Shown here in pieces: positions 60,317 to 64,000 of a stretch of DNA of 64,000 nucleotides. The stretch comes from Candidatus Ribeiella danica. Its GTDB lineage: Bacteria; Chloroflexota; Chloroflexia; Chloroflexales; Roseiflexaceae. The notes below the pieces were generated by a model. The model made no database searches. It was not told the origin of the DNA and saw nothing but the letters and a program-made list of their open reading frames with translations. How positions within the stretch are numbered: the first letter of the stretch is position 1; every line of letters begins with the position of its first letter. The translations under genes were made by a program, and so were the position numbers. The DNA is taken from contig JADKFS010000008.1 in the NCBI GenBank assembly GCA_016717335.1, positions 248,001 to 312,000 on the forward strand. Reading direction: 5' to 3'.

Positions 60317-61063
60317 ATGCGAAACGTTGCCCTGCGAATTGAATATGACGGAACCGATTTCGTCGGCTCGCAGTGGCAGAACAACGGCCGGTCGGTCCAA
60401 GGGGAGCTCGAGGGCGCGTGGGAGCAATTGACTCAGGATCGGCGGCGCGTGAACATGGCCGGCCGCACCGATGCCGGAGTGCATGCGCGCGGGCAGGTCG
60501 CCAATGTGCGCAGCGAGACCGGACTCGACCTGCCGACGATCCAACGCGGGCTGACAGCGATCTTGCCCGAGGACGTCGCTGTGCTGGAGGCGTGGGAGGT
60601 GCCGCTCGACTTTCACGCCCGGCACAGCGCGGTCCGGCGCGACTATCGCTTCCTGATCGATAATGGCGCCGTCGCGTCGCCGCTGCTGCGCCACCACGCC
60701 ATCCACGTGGCCAGGCGGCTGAACATTGCGGCGATGAGCGCGGCGCTGGCGAAGCTGCTAGGAACCCACGACTTCGCGGCGTTCGCCGGCGGGGTGCAAG
60801 AGGGCTCGACTGTCCGCACCTGCTACCACGTCAGCGCCACGAGGATCGAGGCGTGGGGGCAGCCGCTGATCACCATCGACCTTGCCGCGAACGCGTTTCT
60901 GCGGCACATGGTGCGGAATATCGTCGGCACGCTGCTGCAGGTCGGTGAGGAGCGCATGAGTGAAGAGCAGTTCGCGGCGGTGTTGGCCGGCCGCGACCGC
61001 CGGAGGGCCGGGCGCACCGCTCCTGCTCACGGCCTGTACCTGATGTCAGTGAGTTATCCATAA
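60317..61063 (+). CDS. truA: tRNA pseudouridine synthase A
   Basis: 248 residues. Converts U38-40 of tRNA anticodon arms to pseudouridine. Catalytic Asp in GRTDAGVHARGQV, plus RRDYRFLI, LLGTHDFAAFAG and NAFLRHMVRNIVGTLLQVG. No Shine-Dalgarno is visible before ATG 60317; the palindrome ends four bases earlier. Confidence 0.95.
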   Translation: MRNVALRIEYDGTDFVGSQWQNNGRSVQGELEGAWEQLTQDRRRVNMAGRTDAGVHARGQVANVRSETGLDLPTIQRGLTAILPEDVAVLEAWEVPLDFHARHSAVRRDYRFLIDNGAVASPLLRHHAIHVARRLNIAAMSAALAKLLGTHDFAAFAGGVQEGSTVRTCYHVSATRIEAWGQPLITIDLAANAFLRHMVRNIVGTLLQVGEERMSEEQFAAVLAGRDRRRAGRTAPAHGLYLMSVSYP

Positions 61064-61072
61064 GGAATGATC

Positions 61073-61513
61073 ATGAAGACCTATGCGCAGAAGGCGTCAG
61101 AAATCCAGCGTGACTGGTACGTCGTCGACGCGAGCGGACAGACGCTCGGCCGGCTCGCGACGCAGATCGCGACCCTGCTCCGCGGAAAACACAAGCCGAC
61201 CTTCAGCCCCTACATCGACGGCGGCGACTTCGTGGTGGTGATCAACGCCGAGAAGGTGCATGTGACCGGCCGCAAGACCGAGCAGAAGATGTACTATCGC
61301 CACTCCGGCTATCCGGGCGGGTTCAAGGCTGTCCCGTACCGGCGGATGATGGCAAGCCATCCCGACCGGATCTTGCGCTTCGCCGTTAAGGGGATGCTGC
61401 CGAAGAACCGGCTGGGCCGCCAGCAGATTGTGAAGCTGAAGATCTACGCCGGGCCGACTCACCCGCACGCGGCGCAGCAGCCGCAAGTCTACGAGCCACG
61501 ACCACGAGGGTAA
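61073..61513 (+). CDS. rplM: Ribosomal protein L13
   Basis: 146 residues. RDWYVVDASGQTLGRLATQIA, GKHKPTFSPYIDGGDFVVVINA and the C-terminal GPTHPHAAQQPQVYEP are diagnostic. ATG 61073 has AAGGA seven bases upstream and is preferred to ATG 61067. Starts 9 bp after truA. Confidence 0.95.
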   Translation: MKTYAQKASEIQRDWYVVDASGQTLGRLATQIATLLRGKHKPTFSPYIDGGDFVVVINAEKVHVTGRKTEQKMYYRHSGYPGGFKAVPYRRMMASHPDRILRFAVKGMLPKNRLGRQQIVKLKIYAGPTHPHAAQQPQVYEPRPRG

Positions 61514-61575
61514 AGCGTACAGCGTAAAGCGTCGAGCGTGGCAGCGATCCAGAGGGTCGGCACGCTTCACGGTTT
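61512..61575. repeat. Word palindrome, rplM-rpsI spacer (gtaaagcgtacagcg / cacgcttcacgg)
   Basis: Left arm gtaaagcgtacagcgtaaag with cgtcgagcgtggc, right arm cggcacgcttcacggttt; shorter right arm than in other cases. Confidence 0.7.
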
Positions 61576-61598
61576 CGCACAACTTGTGTGAGGAACGA

Positions 61599-61997
61599 AT
61601 GACCGAGAAACGCTACTATCAGGGCACCGGCCGCCGCAAGACGGCGGTGGCGCGGGTGCGTCTGTTCCCCGGCAGCGGCGAGTTCGTTGTCAATGGCAAG
61701 AGTATCAAAGACTACTTCGGCCACCGCGAGCTGTTCGAGCGCGACGTGCTGCGCCCGCTGGAACTGACCGGCAACGCGGCCAGCTTCAACGTGCTGGCGC
61801 GGGTGCGCGGCGGCGGCGTGGCAGGGCAAGTCGGCGCGGTGCGCCACGGCATCGCGCGCGCGCTGCTCGACAATAACGCCGAGCTGCGGCCAACACTCAA
61901 GAAGGCCGGCCTGCTGACGCGCGACCCGCGTATGAAGGAGCGCAAGAAGCCCGGCCTCAAGCGGGCGCGCAAGCGGCCTCAGTACACCAAGCGCTAG
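61599..61997 (+). CDS. rpsI: Ribosomal protein S9
   Basis: 132 residues. RYYQGTGRRKTAVARVRLFPGSG at the start; the tail PQYTKR ends in the Arg that contacts the P-site tRNA. TGAGGA precedes ATG 61599. Last gene of the ribosomal cluster, followed by a stem-loop. Confidence 0.96.
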   Translation: MTEKRYYQGTGRRKTAVARVRLFPGSGEFVVNGKSIKDYFGHRELFERDVLRPLELTGNAASFNVLARVRGGGVAGQVGAVRHGIARALLDNNAELRPTLKKAGLLTRDPRMKERKKPGLKRARKRPQYTKR

Positions 61998-62026
61998 CTC
62001 GTCCCACCTCGACGACGGATGCCGCG

Positions 62027-62060
62027 AACCCTGTCTTCATTCAGAAGACAGGGTTTGCTT
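62027..62060 (+). terminator. Terminator of the ribosomal super-cluster
   Basis: AACCCTGTCTTC (62027-62038), loop ATTCA, GAAGACAGGGTT (62044-62055): a perfect 12-bp stem 30 bp after rpsI, followed by a short T-containing tail. The following 140 bp to 62202 hold nothing I can support. Confidence 0.75.
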
Positions 62061-62202
62061 GTCGTAGGGCTGCCAGGCGCCTGGACACAGGAATGAGCCG
62101 CAGCGCGGCGCGGCAGCGCCAACGCATGGCTGGCCAACAGGGATCGGGAAGCCTTGGCGGGGAGGCGTGTGAGAGCGCACATCCAAGCGGCGATCGCAGA
62201 TC

Positions 62203-62616
62203 CTACGCGGGATGCGAGTGAGCGGAGTCATTCGGCGGGGTGCTTGTCTCGGGGGTCGTCATATAGCGCGCCACGCAGTCGAGCAGCTGGTCGATGTCGA
62301 ACGGCTTGGCTAGGTAGTCGACCGATCGGCTGCCGATGAACTGCTCGGCCGCGCGCGGGCTGGCGGTCATGAGCACGACCGGGATATTGTGAACGCCCTG
62401 CTGCTGGAGGTGCTCGATCAGCATGACGCCCGTCATCTGAGGCATGTACATATCCATCAAGATCATCGCCGGCGGCTGCTGTACGATCGCCTCCAGCGCA
62501 GTTGCGCCATTCGGAGCGGAGCGCACATGGTAGCCTTCATCCTGTAGGACGTCGACGACAAGATTGACAATGTCGATCTCGTCGTCAACGACAAGGATAT
62601 CGCCTGGTCGCTGCAT
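62203..62616 (-). CDS. Single-domain response regulator (receiver)
   Basis: 137 residues, CheY-like with a short polar tail and no output domain. DDEID pocket, phospho-acceptor Asp55 (MILMDMYMPQMTG), switch Thr in LMTASP and Lys104 (LAKPFD). AAGGGA precedes the ATG. An extended -10 at 62666-62674 drives it. No partner kinase adjoins. Confidence 0.9.
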   Translation of the reverse strand: MQRPGDILVVDDEIDIVNLVVDVLQDEGYHVRSAPNGATALEAIVQQPPAMILMDMYMPQMTGVMLIEHLQQQGVHNIPVVLMTASPRAAEQFIGSRSVDYLAKPFDIDQLLDCVARYMTTPETSTPPNDSAHSHPA

Positions 62617-62665
62617 ATGGGTTCCCTTCTAGCGCCGGGTGGGCTTCTCGTGCTTCGCGCGAATC

Positions 62666-62674
62666 ATTATAACA
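62666..62674 (-). promoter_or_regulatory. Extended -10 (TGTTATAAT) for the receiver gene
   Basis: The minus strand reads TGTTATAAT, a full TGnTATAAT, 50 bp before ATG 62616. Confidence 0.65.
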
Positions 62675-62766
62675 TGTTCCCGCGCCACCGCAGATGGCGC
62701 GTTCGCGGATCGTGCGGATGGCTGCGCGTCCCCCGCGCCCCACTGGCGGGGGTGGCCACCCCCGCC

Positions 62767-62880
62767 GCGGCGTTGCTCCTGGACCCCAAAAAGATGTCCC
62801 CTCGTCTGGAATGCTTGGTGTGCCTGCCCAGCTGAATCCAGGCGCGGCGAGATGCAACTCGCCCTGGAAATGCTGCAAGA
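62767..62880 (-). repeat. Dispersed GC-rich element, partial copy D
   Basis: The plus strand carries ctggaccccaaaaagatg and cccagctgaatcca, the reverse complement of the core of copies B and C, then gcggcgagatgcaactcgcc. It lies upstream of the receiver gene and downstream of the inositol-phosphatase gene. Confidence 0.75.
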
Positions 62881-62908
62881 ATCAAAGCTGCCGCCGACAC
62901 GATCACGC

Positions 62909-63685
62909 TCAGGCGCGCTCGCGCGGGCGCACAACCGCGCGCAGCGCCTGCACGTGCGCCGGGGCGCCGATCAGCACCGGCTCATCGTGCGCGCGGCCGT
63001 CGAGCAGCCCGCGGGTGTCGAGCTGAGCGCCCGAGAGACCCAGCGCCACTCCGCCGGACGCCTGCAGGATGGCTATACCCGCCGCGACATCCCAGATTGC
63101 AAAGTGGTTGGCCAGCCCGCCGACCGCGCTGCCGCGGGCCACGTAGCAGAACGAGCCGACCGTCGCGCCGATGCTGCGGGTCTTGCCGACGAAGTCAATA
63201 TCGTAGCGCCGGTGGATGTTCGACGGGGTGGCGATCCAGTCGTCGCCATCCCACTCGTGCGGCGGCGCCACGTGGATCGGCTGGCCGTTCAGGAAGGCCG
63301 AGCCGCCCGGCAGCGACCAGTAGCAGTCGTCCAGCAGCGGCAGGTAGATCACGCCGAGATAGGGCTCGCCGCGGCGCAGCAGGCCGAGCGAGACGCCCCA
63401 GGTGGGCAGTCCGGCCAGAAACACCGCCGTGCCGTCGAGCGGGTCGAGCGCCCACAGAAACTCGTGGTCGAGCCCACGGCGGGTCTGCTCCTCCCCAATG
63501 ATCCCGTGATCGGGGTAGCGCTCGGTCAGGCGCGCGACCAGCGCCTGCTCGATCGCCACGTCGGCCTCGGTCACCCAGGTTCGGTCGGCCTTGCGCTGGC
63601 CGACTACGTTGCGAAACGAGCGCCGCGCGATCGCCCCGCCCTCGCGCGCCCAGCCGATCACCTCTTCGATATCGATATCGTCCAC
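62909..63685 (-). CDS. Inositol monophosphatase family protein
   Basis: 258 residues. Metal-dependent phosphatase fold (inositol-1-phosphatase, fructose-1,6-bisphosphatase or CysQ-like). Motifs: TEADVAIEQ, IIGEEQ (metal Glu), WALDPLDGTAVF (two metal Asp) and AIWDVAAGIAIL. Start is most likely GTG 63685, which follows GGAGG closely; the in-frame ATG 63748 lies upstream of the likely -10. Substrate undetermined. Confidence 0.85.
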   Translation of the reverse strand: MDDIDIEEVIGWAREGGAIARRSFRNVVGQRKADRTWVTEADVAIEQALVARLTERYPDHGIIGEEQTRRGLDHEFLWALDPLDGTAVFLAGLPTWGVSLGLLRRGEPYLGVIYLPLLDDCYWSLPGGSAFLNGQPIHVAPPHEWDGDDWIATPSNIHRRYDIDFVGKTRSIGATVGSFCYVARGSAVGGLANHFAIWDVAAGIAILQASGGVALGLSGAQLDTRGLLDGRAHDEPVLIGAPAHVQALRAVVRPRERA

Positions 63686-63723
63686 ATTGCCTCCAGCAAG
63701 CGTGAAAGTAAGCCTGGTCGGTA

Positions 63724-63733
63724 TGGTATCATA
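63724..63733. promoter_or_regulatory. Overlapping divergent -10 boxes
   Basis: Plus strand TGGTATCAT (63724-63732) fits an extended -10 for the following gene; the minus strand of 63728-63733 reads TATGAT for the phosphatase gene. One short AT segment may serve both directions. Confidence 0.5.
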
Positions 63734-63767
63734 TCTGTCTGGGTTCATGGGTATGAAGGAGTGCGCT

Positions 63768-64000
63768 GTGCGGGTCGCCGACCGAATCTTCCAGATACAG
63801 CTGCCGCTGCCGTTTCCGCTCAAGATCGTGAACTGCTACGCGCTACGCGACGACGACGGCTGGACGGTGGTCGACACCGGCATCCACTACCCGCCGGCCG
63901 AGGCGGCCTGGCGCGCGGCCTTCGACAGGATCGGCCTCGAGCCGACGGCAATCCGGCGGATCATCCTGACGCACGCACACCCCGATCACTACGGCATGGC
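63768..64000 (+). CDS. Metallo-beta-lactamase-fold hydrolase, N-terminal part (runs off window)
   Basis: The first 77 codons are visible. VVDTGI is the usual first Asp strand, and the zinc motif THAHPDHYG (HxHxDH) lies just before the window edge. GTG 63768 follows AAGGAG by six bases; an upstream ATG (63747) is also in frame. Divergent from the inositol-phosphatase-family gene. Glyoxalase-II-like or other hydrolase; not resolvable from this part. Confidence 0.8.
   Translation, partial: MRVADRIFQIQLPLPFPLKIVNCYALRDDDGWTVVDTGIHYPPAEAAWRAAFDRIGLEPTAIRRIILTHAHPDHYGM

Noticed and set aside
61998..62202. tRNA or small RNA gene after the terminator
   Set aside because: No cloverleaf, T-loop motif or promoter could be found; I found no tRNA or rRNA gene in any spacer.

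Overview
The window is high-GC, gene-dense bacterial chromosome, most probably from a Chloroflexota bacterium of the Chloroflexia (Roseiflexus/Kouleothrix type). The grounds are an auracyanin-like blue copper lipoprotein, extended S12 and L30 ribosomal proteins, Zn-ribbon S14, L24 and L36, and a genome littered with short-word repeats. That assignment is inference; no rRNA or tRNA gene is present to confirm it.

Left part (1-38.0 kb) holds mostly single genes and short operons on both strands: an alpha-2-macroglobulin-type protein with penicillin-binding protein 1C (envelope); a hypothetical PD-(D/E)XK-like protein; an FGGY sugar kinase; a Vgb-like beta-propeller lipoprotein; a LarA-like nickel-pincer isomerase homologue; YjbQ; AlaX (mischarged tRNA editing); a C39-like protease; auracyanin; glutamate formiminotransferase; a large membrane protein coupled to a 185-aa unknown; a PH-domain membrane protein; a GAF histidine kinase; a short-chain dehydrogenase homologue lacking its catalytic Tyr; an acyl-CoA synthetase with a thioredoxin-family protein; a CTP-synthase-type glutaminase homologue; a GxxExxY protein inside repeats; an M20 peptidase; a sialidase-like BNR protein; a GHMP-kinase/UDP-sugar pyrophosphorylase fusion with a divergent GalU-like gene; an esterase; 6-phosphogluconolactonase; a HerA-like ATPase; and a lone receiver domain.

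Right part (38.2-62.06 kb) is one collinear str-S10-spc-alpha super-cluster on the + strand: rpsL-rpsG-fusA-tuf, rpsJ to rplO, secY-adk-map-infA-rpmJ, rpsM-rpsK-rpsD-rpoA-rplQ-truA-rplM-rpsI. It opens with a near-consensus promoter (TTGACA-17-TATACT) and closes at a strong stem-loop. tuf carries three single-base indels at G/C runs. After the cluster come a second lone receiver, an inositol-monophosphatase-family protein and the start of a metallo-beta-lactamase-fold gene.

The most unusual signal is not a gene. Nearly every non-overlapping spacer in the ribosomal cluster, and many spacers elsewhere, holds an imperfect palindrome whose left arm reiterates a 6-9 bp word and whose right arm reiterates its reverse complement, often ending exactly at the Shine-Dalgarno. 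The same words occur in-frame inside pbpC and the large membrane protein. A second layer comprises composite REP-like hairpins, a ~220-bp dispersed GC-rich element, and 94-bp and 64-bp arrays around the GxxExxY gene. Many promoters are of an extended -10 type (TGnTATRAT).
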